A stretch of DNA of 64,000 bases. It comes from Prostheceraeus crozeri (lineage: Eukaryota > Platyhelminthes > Polycladida > Euryleptidae). The stretch covers positions 434,001-498,000 of the forward strand of contig CAJQUW010006146.1 of NCBI GenBank assembly GCA_907163375.1. The letters run 5' to 3'. The notes below the pieces were generated by a model. That model ran no database searches. It was given only the letters and a program-made list of their open reading frames with translations, and was not told the origin of the DNA. The position numbers were made by a program, and so were the translations under genes. Of this stretch, positions 14,121 to 28,100 are shown one piece after another (the stretch's first letter is position 1; each line of letters starts with the position of its first letter).

Positions 14121-16734
14121 CAGTGCTGCCACTCTGATATTTAGAAAATCCCACGCAGATGAATTTTTTCACGCAGGCGTATTAAACAGTTACATGTAGC
14201 GCTACATCTACTTTACAAGACAAGGTTTATAAGTTCAACTTTTCCTTTCAATTTTGTTTTGCCTCATCACAACTACATGTAACCGTATGTGTAGGCTGTG
14301 TGGTGGTTATGTTCTGATAAATTTGATCTTAAATTACTATCTGTGAAACTGCTTCAATTCGACCGGACAAGGACGAAACGTTGTCACCGACATTTTTGCG
14401 AAAATGACTTTTGTATATTCGGAATGCGTATTGTCGAGCTGTCACGTACCCTAATTTCTGTGTTCAAACCCTTTGAAGCATGAAGGTGAGGAGCGTAAAG
14501 GAACAAGAAGCCATAAAGACCATAAAGAACAATAAAATTTTTACTTCTATTTCGACTCTCCTGAAAAATCGTCACATGGTGCTTACAACGTTTCGTCTTG
14601 ATACGGTCAAATTATGCTTCAACATGCGTCGAGAATGTGTTATGGAAGTACATGTACGGTAAGTCTAAAGAGTGCACAATCTATTTTTTTTCTGTACTTA
14701 TTCTCTTGCTTCCTTCAGACGATTAGCTCCGCATTTTGAATCTACATCAATCATACATTAGATATTGCAGCTGGGCAATCCAACGAAAAACAAATGCTTT
14801 CCATTCATCAATACATGTATTTTGAAAACAACAAATATCGGTAGAGAGTATCTATCAAAAGACTTAACAAACGCAAGACTCGTAAAAACAAAATATAACA
14901 ACAGAATATATCTATCAAAAGACCATAATAGCAAAAAAACAAACTCAAAGAGCTAGGCAGCTCTAGTGTACAGTCAACTAAAATGCTCATAAATGAAATT
15001 ATTCGATTAAAAATAAGCTCGAATTATGCTCAGCTCTACTAGTTTCTATAAAAATGTCCAACCTTTCGAATATTAAATACAACAAGAGTACCTACTGATT
15101 ATACGTACTGACAATGCATGTACATGCTACTACTACACACTGTACAAAATATACTGTATAATTCAACTAAAAAAACTTTGAAGATAACAATATTTGAGAA
15201 AATGTAAAAAACCGGGTACTGTTAGTTTTCGGCAAACTGTCCAATTGTTTTCTTTATGATTCTTTTGATTTTGTCTGTTCCGCTGTCAATTTCTTTTCAT
15301 CTTTTTCAATTTTCTTGCGTTTCATCTGAATAAGCGACAGTTTCCTTTGATACTCAGCTATCATCAATAAAGCAGATGATTCTTCTTCTTGGAGTTCGCT
15401 TTTATTTGATGCTATTTGCTTTTGCTTGTTCAGCAATGCCATCTGCTCTTTCGATCTTTCCATTTCTTCCTCCAATTTCCTCTTCCGCGCTGCTTGTTCC
15501 GATTTTTTCTTGTCGGCCTCTTTCTCCTGTTTCAGCCTCTTCTGGTATGATGCATGAGCATTGAAGCCCATTTGGACCAGGTCTTCACTCAAAGGAAATT
15601 TGTAACAGCAGTAGTTCGAAGCCCGCAGATAGCAACTGACAACCAAGCATGAGTTCACTGAGATTTCATTCAAACAGTTTCGCTTTTTAGTAACTGTATC
15701 TGACAGACAACTAAAAGCTCGTTCTACCGCAGCATTTCCGTGAGACATTGACAAAACGGAGGTGGACAATCGTGTGAGAATCGGATAGGCTTGTTGCGAA
15801 GTGTTGCAGTCACCGATGACAGTCGATTTCAGACTCCCGACATGAAGCCAGTGCTGAACTATATCGTTCAGTTCTTCAACTGCGCGTGAAATCCCATATT
15901 GACGCCACTCCGTTATCAAGGATGTGACATCTTCACTGCTGTACTTCATTTCTTTGGCAATGGAAACAACTGCTGTTTCATCTTCGGTTTTCCGAAGAGC
16001 AGGATCCAGAAAACGAAGTTGCCTCACTCGCTTGTCGGCCAGCGGTAAATAGCCTTGAAGTTTACTGGACAAAGTACAATAAAACTTTCGGACACGGTTG
16101 AAAAATTCAGTGCGCACTGATTCACTAACAGAATCCAGTTTCTTTCCGGTGTCTTCACCGATAAACATGGCAGAATCTGGAAGTTGTGAATCTCGATCAA
16201 ATGAAATTTTCTTCAATCTTTTTGTGTTTTCATCAACAAATTCTTTCTTCAAAAAACATAAAAGAACATTTACAAACAGTTCGCGAACGTCAGAATACAT
16301 TTTATGAACAAGAACAGAATTTCTTTGATAAACTTTTTCAAATTTGTTCAAAAGAGGAAGAACGGATTGCATGAACAACAGGTCCAAATGTATCAATATC
16401 AACGCAATGTCGTAACGATCGCAACACAACATACAATGTTCACTATCCATGCTACCCGCCACCACAATCAGCCATTGGACCAAAAAACAATACTGAAAGC
16501 AGAAAACTTAGTTTTAAATAATTGTAGGGGCTACTGTATGTATATTCTTATGGAAAATAGGAAACCATGGAAAATTCATGATACGATACAAAATTATATA
16601 ATATTCCTTTACAGATCATATGTGTAAGTACTATCCATATTTCCCTTCTCGCACCTCTTCAAAATCCCACGCATCTCACGCAGAAATATTTTTTTTCACG
16701 CACTGCGTAAATTTACGCAGAAGTGGCAGCACTG
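14121..16734 (-). mobile_element. hAT-superfamily transposon with exact 8-bp target duplication (2.6 kb)
   Basis: The left terminus is CAGTGCTGCCACTCTG at 14121 and the reverse complement of the right terminus is CAGTGCTGCCACTTCTG. The eight bases gtgataac occur immediately outside both ends (14113-14120 and 16735-16742), an exact target duplication of the length diagnostic for hAT. Words of the form cccacgc and ttttcacgca recur just inside both ends. The transposase frame inside is open but lacks the N-terminal half, so this is an internally deleted, non-autonomous copy. The duplication being perfect suggests a fairly recent insertion. The 1.1 kb between the left end and the frame is non-coding. 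Confidence 0.93.
15254..16483 (-). pseudogene. hAT transposase, C-terminal half (409-codon open frame)
   Basis: The frame starts within a block typical of hAT proteins (LLFMQSVLPLLNKFEKVYQR, residues 35-54). It continues through a helical region to the dimerisation block SMSHGNAAVERAFSCLSD (about 245-262). Residues 310-405 form a strongly charged Lys/Glu/Gln-rich coiled coil. hAT transposases usually run to 600 residues or more with an N-terminal BED finger and the first catalytic Asp; those are missing, and only 250 bp remain between this frame and the element's right end. I therefore call it truncated, although the remaining frame has no stops. A small DNA-free domesticated role is possible but nothing here argues for it. 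Confidence 0.82.
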
Positions 16735-17768
16735 GTGATAACGAATCAATCAATATCATTTAGTGATGCCTGCAGCTTAATGAAACGCTGTTTTATCTTC
16801 GAAATTGCTGTTAGAGAGAAGTAGGTCAACTGAGCTTGCAATTGTTGATGAGTCTATCTACTAGAAAAATCAGAAATATACAAATCACAAACATATTCCA
16901 TTCCTTTATGTCAAACAAATATTACACATGTAAATACGTTATTCGATTTTCCGTGGCACAGCGGTGCAGTACTTGTGATCGTGAGTAATTGAACCACGAG
17001 AACATCATTGTAAGTCTGCAGAAAGAGCACCGAAAGTGTCACAACCCTTCAGAAAAGTCTGACCAAATCAGGATCGTCTAAGCCAATTACGGAGAATTGG
17101 GACATTGGAGTTTCATTTGTACTTTATTTCAGCACAATTGACACGCATCTAAGACAGTTTAATTTAACCTCACACGGGGAGAGGCGGTTCTGGAGGACTC
17201 TGTGCTTTTGTTTGTTAGTATTGAGAAATACCTGCAATATTTTTCTGACTTTTGCTTTCTACATATTTTTGACAGTTCAAATTTGATCAAATTAGACCAT
17301 TCAACATTATTTTTAGAAAGATTTCAAAAATTGCTTTAGCATAATAAAATTATTTTAGCCTAGTATAAATAAAGCAACATTATCCATATGTAAGGTTCCT
17401 GACTTAATCGATTTTCTACTTTGTGGGAGCTCGATCTCAAGTGTGTGCCTGGCTTTGGGCTTTCAGAATTTACGATTGTCAGAAGTTAGGATTAATCAGC
17501 AATAGATTAATGTCTTGTGGAAACAAAGCAATCATCCACTAGTATTATGAAAATAAAAAAAAATGCCTCAATTGATTGCAACGCTATTTTCGATCTTAAC
17601 CAAAAAATACATAACATCTAGAATTCCAGACACTGGAGAGCCCATTAGCCATCATTTGATCCGTCTTCATATTTCGCTTTCAAAGGTGAACAATTTATTT
17701 TCCAGAAACAAATGACACAGAGATTTCATTTTCAAGCGTAATAAAACCCCATCTTTCGAAATAACTTA
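16735..17768. other. Intergenic sequence with a degenerate SINE-like patch
   Basis: Most of this stretch shows nothing. Positions 16953-17052 (plus strand) resemble the tRNA-like head of the local SINE: ccgtggcacagcggtgcagt as an A-box region and ccgaaagtgtca as the start of the body. The B box is barely recognisable and the 3' half is absent. Confidence 0.45.
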
Positions 17769-19141
17769 GGCCGCTGTCACACAGGAAAAGGCGTCTTCCA
17801 TGTTACTCCCCTCATTGCACATTCTTCATAAGGCGTCTTCCATAAGGCGTGATGCTCAGATTTTCATCTGCCGTCTTCCACTTTCCAATCGTCCATCGCC
17901 CGTTTCGTCACTCTAGGGAAATCCATTTCCGATACGTCATCGCTTTTTTGCTGTTAACCGTTGCTATGACTACTGTTTTGATTTACCAATGCTTTAAAAC
18001 ATAGAAATAAATATATTTTGTTTCCTTCTCGTGTAGTAATATCTATTTCTGTGCTTTAAAATAATGACACACTAATTTAAAGTGCCAACACTATCCCCAA
18101 CAGCGCTCCTGGAGTACAGTGCTACTAATATTTAAGCCTCACATTTGATAAACTGACAAGCAACCATTATGGTCAGTCTTTTAACAAATTTCAATTTTCA
18201 ACACAGTCATGTCTTAGTGCTTGTTTATTGTAACGCAAGTTATGTAATTGTCATTCATTGATATATACTCCACTTTCTGCTACGTTTCTAGTTGAGCTCT
18301 TTTCCAAATTACAATTTTTCAGCTGTTCATTTGAGTTTAGAACTGCACAAATTGTGTTCAGTTGCACGTTGAAAAAACCCTGCATTCTTCTGTGCATACT
18401 GAATTGAGTGGAGAATAATGAAGAAAAAAAACATGCATAAAATATGTACGTGTACAATCATAGCATGACCCGTTTGGAGGATATACTTCCTATTGCTTTA
18501 GGCTATCCATCGTAATGTGCGTGTACAATTCATGTATTCCTATAGATTTTTGCAAGCTATAATTATATTTTAAAAAACAAATGTACGTGTATCTGCTTAT
18601 GCATGAAACATCGATATGTCTTAATAATGGCACTTACTTTGAGAAGTCGTACCAACTGTGGTGGCGATCTTTTGCCAGGTGCGCTCCGCCTAATTTCTGT
18701 CCTTATGCTCAGGATGGTCCTTCGCATACAAAAAATTGTGGCTTTTCACAGACTTAATCAAAAGTCTGTCCTTTGACTCATTTCCATTTTCAAAATCGTG
18801 TTCCAGAAGGCTCTGCTCTTCCTCAATATCAAAGTCCGACATGGTGAACAATGAGCTGTTTTGTGATGCATTGCTTCTCTTTGCAAATCACAGCTTTCTA
18901 TATCTTCCCTCAGACGTCAGATCACGTTGTTCTAATTTTAGAACAGTCTAGCGGGTGACGGCCACAGATTTGTGACGGCTGATGGATGTTAGGAAAGATC
19001 ATCATCATCCGCATATTCTCACGCCTTTTGTCCGACGGACGACGGGCGATGACTTTTTCTGTGTGACAGCGTAATGGCCGACGGGCGATGACTTATGGAA
19101 GACGGGCCATGGAAGACGCCTTTTCCTGTGTGACAGCGGCC
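17769..19141 (-). mobile_element. PIF/Harbinger-type element with 33-bp perfect inverted termini and TTA duplication
   Basis: Both ends read GGCCGCTGTCACACAGGAAA and continue identical for 33 bp. The trinucleotide tta flanks the element on both sides (17766-17768 and 19142-19144), as expected for Harbinger (TWA target sites). The right end has a second, nested partial copy of the terminus (ctgtgtgacagcg near 19060-19072) and repeated gacgggcgatgact words. The only coding relic is a MADF-type exon on the minus strand. No DDE nuclease was found in 1.4 kb, so the element is non-autonomous. Confidence 0.9.
18638..18842 (-). pseudogene. MADF-domain DNA-binding protein exon of a Harbinger element, with in-frame stop
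   Basis: From an ATG at 18842-18840 the frame reads MSDFDIEEEQSLLEHDF, then LIKSVKSHNFLYAKDHPEH, KDRN, a TAG, then AERTWQKIATTVGT. The pattern Leu-Ile-x-x-Val, Leu-Tyr-x-x-x-His-Pro, Lys-Asp and Trp-x-x-Ile-Ala is the MADF (Myb/SANT-like) fold, the usual second protein of PIF/Harbinger transposons, which binds terminal DNA and recruits the nuclease. A good donor (AAA|GTAAGT at 18637-18632) follows, suggesting the original gene was spliced. The in-frame TAG and missing downstream exons make it non-functional. Confidence 0.75.
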
Positions 19142-19144
19142 TTA

Positions 19145-22100
19145 TTGGTTCAGTTTCTTCAATAAGCTCAATGTTGAAATCGAGGCTTAATTGACTGAAC
19201 ATCGAAGTTGAACGGATGTGGGAACTGTGTCACTGTTTTTTAAATCCCTTCCTTCAATTCAAGGCCGTTTGTGAGGTGAGCCACTATTGCTGAAAGCAGC
19301 ATTGTCAGAAGTTTACTCACTAATAATAGAAGGCTTGTTGTGGGTCCATTTTATGAAGAAACGATTTGATCTGATTTTCAATTGTTCATGCCGTTTGATC
19401 AAATGAAAAGATGTAGATGATATTTTGATTTGTGATATCTTTCCATCTAGTTTTTCAGCGTGTTTCAAGACCATATCGATTTTTGTCACTTGATAATGCG
19501 ATTGACACTAATATCTCACCCAACAGTATATGCAACGGTGTACTGTACATTCCTCTTGATCCAATAAAAAACATTCATGTAAATCTATTTCATCCACTTA
19601 ATATCACATAATTCTTATCATGATAGAGGAAAAATTGTTGCGTATGTGTAGGACAGATTTTTATTTAGTCACACCTAAACTACTCACAATTTTTAAGTTG
19701 CATTCAAAAGCAATTCAATTTTGACTGAAGATCAAAGTTTGTCGTTCGCGTCTCAAAACATCAATTCTGAGAATTCCACGAACTTCAGATGACTTGAAGA
19801 AAACTGCATTTCGGAAATGACGAACTGCGAACTGTAGCTAATGTATACCTAGCCTACTCCAATAACTTCATTTTGACATGCACATTTTCTTATCAGGTTG
19901 GAAATCAAACACGTAAGAAAAGCAATCTTTCAGCGTTCTATTCTACCAACCTTTCAAGGGCTGATGAGTTCTGCACTCCGATCACTTTCGTCTCTTGCAT
20001 GTCTCTCGACAAAACACATTCCAATTCTCTGTCCAACACATTTCATCTGTCAATGAAATCGCTTGACATTCGACAATCTGTCATTGTTATTTACGACTGA
20101 GCACGATTGCTGACAGTGACCTTGTTTTAAAGAAAACCTGGTCAATCTGGTTAACCTGGAAAACCTGGTTAATTAGTTATTTATGTCATTGTTTGTAACC
20201 TTCGTATCAATATCATTGACTATTACGTCATCAGTTGTCAATAACAAAATGAATGATGAAGATTTAAATGATTCAACATATAAATCAATTGAAACATCAG
20301 AGCTTCCTAAGCCAATTCTCGAAAAAAATTCGTGCTGATTCATAACATGCATGCACGCAGCAGTTTAACAAAGCGTTTGTTGCAGAAGACTGCGCACAGT
20401 CAAATATTACAAAATTGCGTAGGCCTAGTCTTGAAATCTCTTGATATATTTCCAAATTTTGTACAACGCTCTCCGAACAACTCTAGTTCAAATCAAGAGA
20501 AGGAAAATAAGACAAAGATGTATTCTCTACACGAGACCAATCCCCACCCACTTGAATTCAGCCATTTCATAAATTACGTGAGGTGGGCCAATAGAATTTA
20601 GCGACGTTCATATTGCTAATGATGACTGCGCAAAATATTGTTTTTTTAGTAAATACGTGTAAAAAATATCAGAAATTGGCAAAAGAAACCAAATAAAGAC
20701 ACATTGCAGCTTAGCTCAACCGCCAAAAATCTTCGAATTTTATACATTTCATATACATCAAATAACTACAAAGGGCATGTACACGAAACAATAATTTAAA
20801 AATTCATCAATAAGTGTGGCATCTCTTTTTTGTCAATCCTACTTTAGTAGTACACTTTCTGCCAACAGTTACTAATCTTGCTTTATGTCTTTGATACAAT
20901 TTATTGTTCTTTTTATAAGCACTCGTACATTTTGTAGGCAACCTCCCACAATTTCCACACCACTACCGATTAAACGAATTATGAATGCAGCATTACATGC
21001 CGAGTCCGCGAATGTGTCTTGCAGGCTCATGTCTCGATTCATCCTCCGAAGAGTGAAAGACTCCGTTCAATTAGGCGCACACAACAGCTTTCTCAAAATC
21101 TCTCCATCTCATAGACAAATCTCTCAAAACTTGCAAAACATTTCGCATATGATAAATTGATCGAATTTCGCTGTTGCGAAACTTTGACTTAAGCATGGAC
21201 TTGGCTCAGGTATGGAGGTGTAAGAAATCTCACTGTTGCTTTACTCGGCTTACTGAATGCTGACTCATGCGAGGCCTGTACCTTGACCCGATCATTCTGA
21301 GAAATGACTGGCTAACACAGCCACCAGGATGCATGAGGCTTTTGGAGCAACGCAATCAAAAAATGTCGCATACATTTACAGCATCATGTAGGATTACTTC
21401 CCTAGATCTTTCCACAAAATTATTGCATGATTAACATTTGATTGATAAATACTATGAAAGCTATTTCCATGGCACATAGGTCTACGAAGGTGCATTAAAA
21501 CACTTGCAGAAATAAAATTTACCTGTAATCACATGCATGCATTTTCTGCATCACTATGTTGTTGATCCAATTTACAACGTATTAAAACATGTAAATGCAC
21601 TGATAACAATATAAAGCAATGCCGTATGATTAATATTTAGCAGAGATTCTCCTCTATTCTATGAGCCCAATATTTTCCACTTCAGTGGAACACTGCCACT
21701 CATTAGGCTACCATAATTTGAATTTATTGAAGCTTATTAGAATATATGAAATATATCTTTAGTTAGAGACTCGTACATTGAAGTTTGAATGAATACTATA
21801 GATTACTAAGAACGAGTTTCGCATTACGCTAAAATTTTTCGCTTTTTATGACGAGTAGACGTACAAAATATTAGACTATCGACTATGTAGGCCTACATAC
21901 TACACTGTGTAGCTTATAGTGATCATTCAATAAATCGCTTTTTTGTCTTGTGAATAATAGCAATTAATTTACATATTTTACACAAATTTCACTCGCATCA
22001 CATCTTCGAGCCATGAATGAAGCTTGGCGTTACTCAATGGAAAGAAAATTATATCAATATGTTAATTCGCAGTAATCAGCTAAGAAAAGTTGTGAATTTT

Positions 22101-25100
22101 GCTATTGTACACTGATGAGAGTTTGAAAGTTTGAAATTGAAACTTTCACAATGTAGTGTTATCAAAAACATTGAATGTCACTTCCATCAGCCATCGATCT
22201 TTGAGTGATGCGCATCATGGTATCAGTGCATGAAAACGGCGTGGTATTTTCTGCGTGTATGTCGGTTCTAAATCTCTAGTATTTTATGGTGTCCCACTTC
22301 AATGGATTTTACCTTACCAGGGAAAGTTAATCCGTGTTGCTCAACAGAACATATATGGCGACTGAGAAATTAACTGAATATCTGCCACATTTTTAAAAAT
22401 GGCATTCGGTTGTCGCATTGAATAGCAACCATCTTCATCGAAAAAAAATATTATTAAGAATGCACGAGAGAACAAGGTGTAGTCCATTGTCCATAGCGAT
22501 TTGGATATCTTTGGAAAACTGACAGCATTCACCACTGCTATGTCCATGCCACTGCATGTTGTCTCGAGCATTAATAATATATTTATTCTTCTGTCTAATG
22601 TAATACAGGGACATTTGTGGTGTCCCCTCGGTTCCTTTCTCAGGCACCTATGTTTTCTCCAATAATATGCACTAAAATCAATGACCTTTCTAGCGAATGA
22701 AACCCCTTTGCGTCTACTCTAATTGTAGCATGCAACGTGTCCATTTGATCACGGACAGCACGGTTTTGTTTATTGTCAGACAAAATCCTCAATGAATTCA
22801 GCGTACTGTAATCACGTATGGTAGCCACTTCAGATCAATGCTTCACCTTTAGACGTCCAATCAACCCTCATTGAGAGAATTTTCGTCATAACATCAGCTT
22901 AATAGCTGAATAAATTACCCTTGTCATTAATGCGGAGGACAGTTTGCTTATAAGAAGTCTACAATATGTCTTTAACAATGATATCTACGAGATGTTGCAT
23001 TAATTGCTCCTCATGAAGTCGAGGTATGTGTATGATTGCTTTCCATGGATCAACGAAGGAATAGCAACGGCGGAATAGCAAGTCACCGAGAAAAGGTGCT
23101 GATTTCGCTTTTTAATGAGTTGATCCAGATTAATCTTAGATTCTTAATTCTCAGCATAGCTTGCAATACTATATCAGTTGGGCGCAGTCGCTCAATTCGT
23201 TGCAACTTTTCATTTGTTTTGCAAAACAGAATCGGATTGCATTATTTTGTGGATTATTTTATACGGAGATTGAAATGGTCGAATTATCGCATTAGGCTCT
23301 ACTATGGTAAAATATAATGATCTTCTGGAAGGAATCGAAACATGGAACATTGGATTACATGTTAGTTGAGAAGATTCCAATGAATTTATGAGGCACATTT
23401 TGTGCTCATAAGATCCTAGGAATTCTTTGAAGATATTTGATGGAAGATGTAGATTGATTATAGATGGTCTGACTCTAATCTCAATATTTCTGTTGACTTA
23501 TATTCATTCATGCATTCTGCCAAAGTCGAAGAAATTATGGACGATGGAATCAGAAGTGATGGAAAACCACAAGCACATCCGTAATGAAAGTGTATGATGA
23601 CTTCCAAGTTGAATGTATTGAAACAAATATAACCAGGATGAGCATATGAAGTAATAGCTCTATGAACATATGAAACAATATTTTTTTTAATTTCTGAACT
23701 TAACATGGTGATCGTGTATGTTAAACGGGAAGCGTGTTCATTCGGAAGGGATTTGTACTCAATCACCTGTATTTAGAAAGAATGCAATCTCATCGAGGAA
23801 GGAAATAACGACATTCTATTTAAATGTGATGTCTCGAAGTCTAAACATGCGGAAATACATTGTCTTGATACACTTCTATCGTTTCCATACCTCTGTTGCT
23901 CTAGGATCGCAATCAAATGTCCAGGCGATTTCATACATATAAAGACAAACGAGTGAGACAAAGGAGATTTAGTTTCTTCATTATAATTTAGAAGATTATG
24001 AATTCAGCATCAAAAGAAAGACGCTAGTTCGCCCATAGTCGTCAGTCATTCAGTGGACTTAATTTTTAATATGCGAGTTAAGGTTCTTGCTTTTGATGCT
24101 TCAATGAACACATGGTGACCAACATGAATTGAATCCCCAGTTATTTAGATATGACATCAATTGGACGATTGGCTGCGATCCTAGAGCACGAAAACAATTG
24201 TAAAAAAATTTGAAAATTTTCATTTAGCAATTGTATTTTCTGCAATCTGTTTCGGCTACGTCATCCATGAGATTCTGGCATAAGCCATTTCCAGAAAGTC
24301 ACAGATATCCTATTTTTTATACTCCTCACTCTATACACGATACGAAAAAACTACTACTAACCTAGCAAGCAAACCTGATAATCAAGATACACACACAACA
24401 AATGTATTCAAAGCGATTCCTTGTGGAAAATTCTTGAAATCTTAATGTACACGTAGCTATCATCCAGGTCATAGGAGCAACGAATGTCCACAGGCCTTTC
24501 CTGTACAGCCATCAGAAGTATGGCTTGTAACAGGTGCGTAAATTAGCCGGTATCAGTAAGAGAAGATAGCTCTGGGAGATAGTGGTGATGAATAATAACA
24601 ACACACGCCTTTAAATTTAATAATTCGGACAAACGAAGACAGGGTGTCAATCCGACAACCTGCATTTTGTTGCATTGGACCAACACTCGCGCGGTCACTA
24701 GCACGAAATTTGCTGTCTCACTCAGCTTTCACCCAGTGTTTTACTTTTATTCAGAATCATAAAGCAACTTTTCTCAGAGGCATCTCAGTAATGTCTCAAA
24801 CATCTTTGTGCTTCTTCATACGTGGAAAAATTAGTTTTTTCCATGCAAAATTATTTTGGAATAATTGGAATAAGTGACATACACATAGACTGCATAATAT
24901 TGATAAATACACAGGCCATCATGGCGATCAATTCCGATGACTTGATATGGAGGAAATATTTTTAGACTTGCTGTCCTTCAAATTTCCACCTTTACAAAAA
25001 TCATAACTGCTGACGGACACAGAGCATGTGAGCAACAGACCTTTATCCTAGTCCCTTTCCTTTCAGCTTTTCATGTTTTTTAGACGACTCTCGATGCCCA

Positions 25101-28100
25101 ATAAAATTCATGCCAAATTTCCGAATATTGCCGTAGGAATCTCATACAAGGACTCTGTGGCGTCCACTTACAAAGCCTCATTGCTTCATCCTCGTCTGCA
25201 ACCAGCCATGACATTCATTCGAAACGCACCCGCCAGATTGATTTACTTATGACTGCATGTGAAAGATGGTGCGCTGCCCTTTTAATTGCCATGTGTGCTT
25301 AAAGAGGCGTGATAATCATAACTTTCAGAATAATCTGATTGATTGATTCCCCTCCTCTAAATTACATGAAATCTCAATTATCAAAGGATGAGAAAGTAAA
25401 AAAACAACTTTGTTTTCGTAAGACTTATCTATTGACACTTCGATGGTGCACCAACAGGCACTAAATGCGAAAATAATACATTGATGAATACAAACATCAA
25501 CAATCGACCATCCTGATCCCTTCTGAGGAAACTATCCTCAATGAAAACAATGAAAATGTGATGCGATTTCATTCAAACATTGATTTCTTAACAAAGATAC
25601 ATATTTCACGTAGGTGTGCAAGAGCAAAAAGTCTAACTTGTATAATACATCTGAGAATTGAACACTGGCTAGTTGACATGACATTCCTCTTATAATAAAA
25701 CATGACTCAAATAACAATTTCCTTATACTGTTCAGGTATTATGACAATGATATGTGTCTGTCAAAATATATACAGAAACGGAAACAACCATTTTCGTGGG
25801 CAGAATTCTTATTTGCATCAGCTATCTATCCGCTAAACAGCAGATTGACATTGCAATATTCACAATCAAATTTACTAATTGTGATTATTCATAAAATACA
25901 ATGACCATTGAAATCAAAACCAGATCATGTACAACATGAATAATCACAAAATAATCGCCATAGCGGTGCATGATACGTCTGTGACGTACAGTCGTACACG
26001 TAAGCATTTCTGACTTTTGAAATTATCAAAAATCAATTTTGATCAGATATTAAAAAACTGTTTATGTTGACTGATTGTTGCTTACTCTATATTACGCACT
26101 TGAATTCCATCGTTTAAACAGCAAGTACGTGTAAACATTTTAAGTACGCTGTTAGAAATAGTATTAAATACACAACCTCTACCTGAAATTAAGCTTGCAT
26201 ATATTACATCAATGGAACGGTCATCTTCAATCTGGTACCTAATTCTGTGAATTCAAAATGAGTAAGAAGGTCAACTTATTGATAATGGTCCGATGAAGAA
26301 TTGAAAATACCCTTCATCATTTTCCTCATCATTAAAGCGATGTGAAATCATGAATTCAAGAAATTCCTATTTTTCCTAAGCGTTTGATCTAGAATGAGAA
26401 TTCCGATGTCAATTATCACTGCCATAGGCAAAATATTTTAGTTTTCATTGAGTTCGTTCAATTTATGCATCAAAGCAATGGTTAACGAATAAATCCTTCG
26501 ATTTGTAAGAATTTCATTTCAGAGATAGGTAATTTCACTTCACAGATTTGTAATTCAGGTAAAATATAACTCCTAATAATTAAAAGAAGCTTAACGGCTA
26601 AGTTGCTTATTTCCTAAACAACTTTGGCTGAATAAATAAGACAGAATTTAATACACAAAATGATGAGCGAATCTCATTAAAGGCTGTTTCAAAATCAGCG
26701 TCATCGGAAATTATTCTCGCTGTGAAATAAATTGCGTTAACCAGACATTTTTATGTTTTAAGATCGGAATGGGCTAAGTATATATGTAGCCTATTGGGAA
26801 AATTTATAGATTTGAAGATTTTGAACATAAAACCATTTTAACTGGACTACAATATAATTGGCCCATCCCAATCTTTAAAACAGGAGCAATTTCTATGCAG
26901 CATCCATAGATATTCATCGTAGTCGCACTACTATGTCATCGCGTAACACCGATGTAGATGTCACTATTTTTGGTGACGTCATAGGCGTGATTTTATCGGC
27001 ACTATGATTGTTTTAAGTGACGAATAATAACACGACCAATAACATAACGAATAGGTCGGAGATACTATATAGAACTTTGAGATCATGTTGAATTTTTTAC
27101 TTGACTGCTCTTTTACCTCAACCTTCAGAAACCATAATCGTTCGAAGAATGACGGGTCGCTTTAGGTGAGTTGCTAACTTCCAAGGAAAAGTTGAAAATG
27201 AGCCCATACATGAGTGAATTAAAAATTTCTAATAAAGGAATAGAACTGAACAGTTATCTCAATCATTTTCAAGGATAAAAAAGAAACATCGAGGATATAA
27301 TGTACCTGGCACATTAATGAAGGAATAAATGAATAAAAACAATTTGTAAATAAAATGCAAATCCGTCTACGTAGGTATCAGAAATGAGAATACTTATTGT
27401 TGAGTTTTAGACAACACCGTATTCAGTGACATTCGTGCACCAAATAGTTAAGTCTACTCATCACATCATCCACTTTCTCATTACAATAACTCAAATGTAA
27501 AAAATAGCAAATAACAACCCCGACAATCAGGTGTAAACGTTGTGCAACATCAATAACAATCTTTCTCAAGTAAGAACCATTTAGATATGTTCCATCACTT
27601 GAAATCACTAAGATACAATCCTTCTGTAGTGGTTGAAAAATCGCTTCAATGAGTATTTTGACATATCTGTTATTTGTATCCAAAATAAAGCACCTGTTAC
27701 GAAAAGAACACAAATTTTTTTGACGCAAATTTGTGAATGCGGCAAGTAATCCTATATCTTGAGAAATTCAACTCGTTGACTGCATGGGCAACTTTAGCAT
27801 AGATCAAAAAACTAAGTTCATGAATATCAGATAATGACCAACAGATTCACGAAAATCTTTTTTCTCGTTGGCACAGGATGAGAATTGATAAAAGTCTATG
27901 CAAACGAAAGCTGTTGATTGCGAACTGAAAACAGAGGTTCAAGAATTCTCTGAATCAAATGTCACTTGATGTAAGTTCAAATTTATCTATATATTTGAAT
28001 TCTTTTGTATTATTGAAACGATTTTTCAAGCATATGGAACAATAGCAGCTGTAATTTTCAGTGTCGAGAAAATAATTGATTTCAAGCCAGTTCTGAGGTC

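Noticed and set aside
15376-16627. Plus-strand frames opposite the second hAT transposase
   Set aside because: They are shadows of the minus-strand coding frame.
18736-18951. Plus-strand 71-codon frame
   Set aside because: It is antisense to the MADF exon and its serine/phenylalanine-rich product matches nothing.
27423-27728. 101-codon minus-strand frame 3' of syntrophin
   Set aside because: It shows no family resemblance, no splice or promoter context, and is a length expected by chance in AT-rich DNA.
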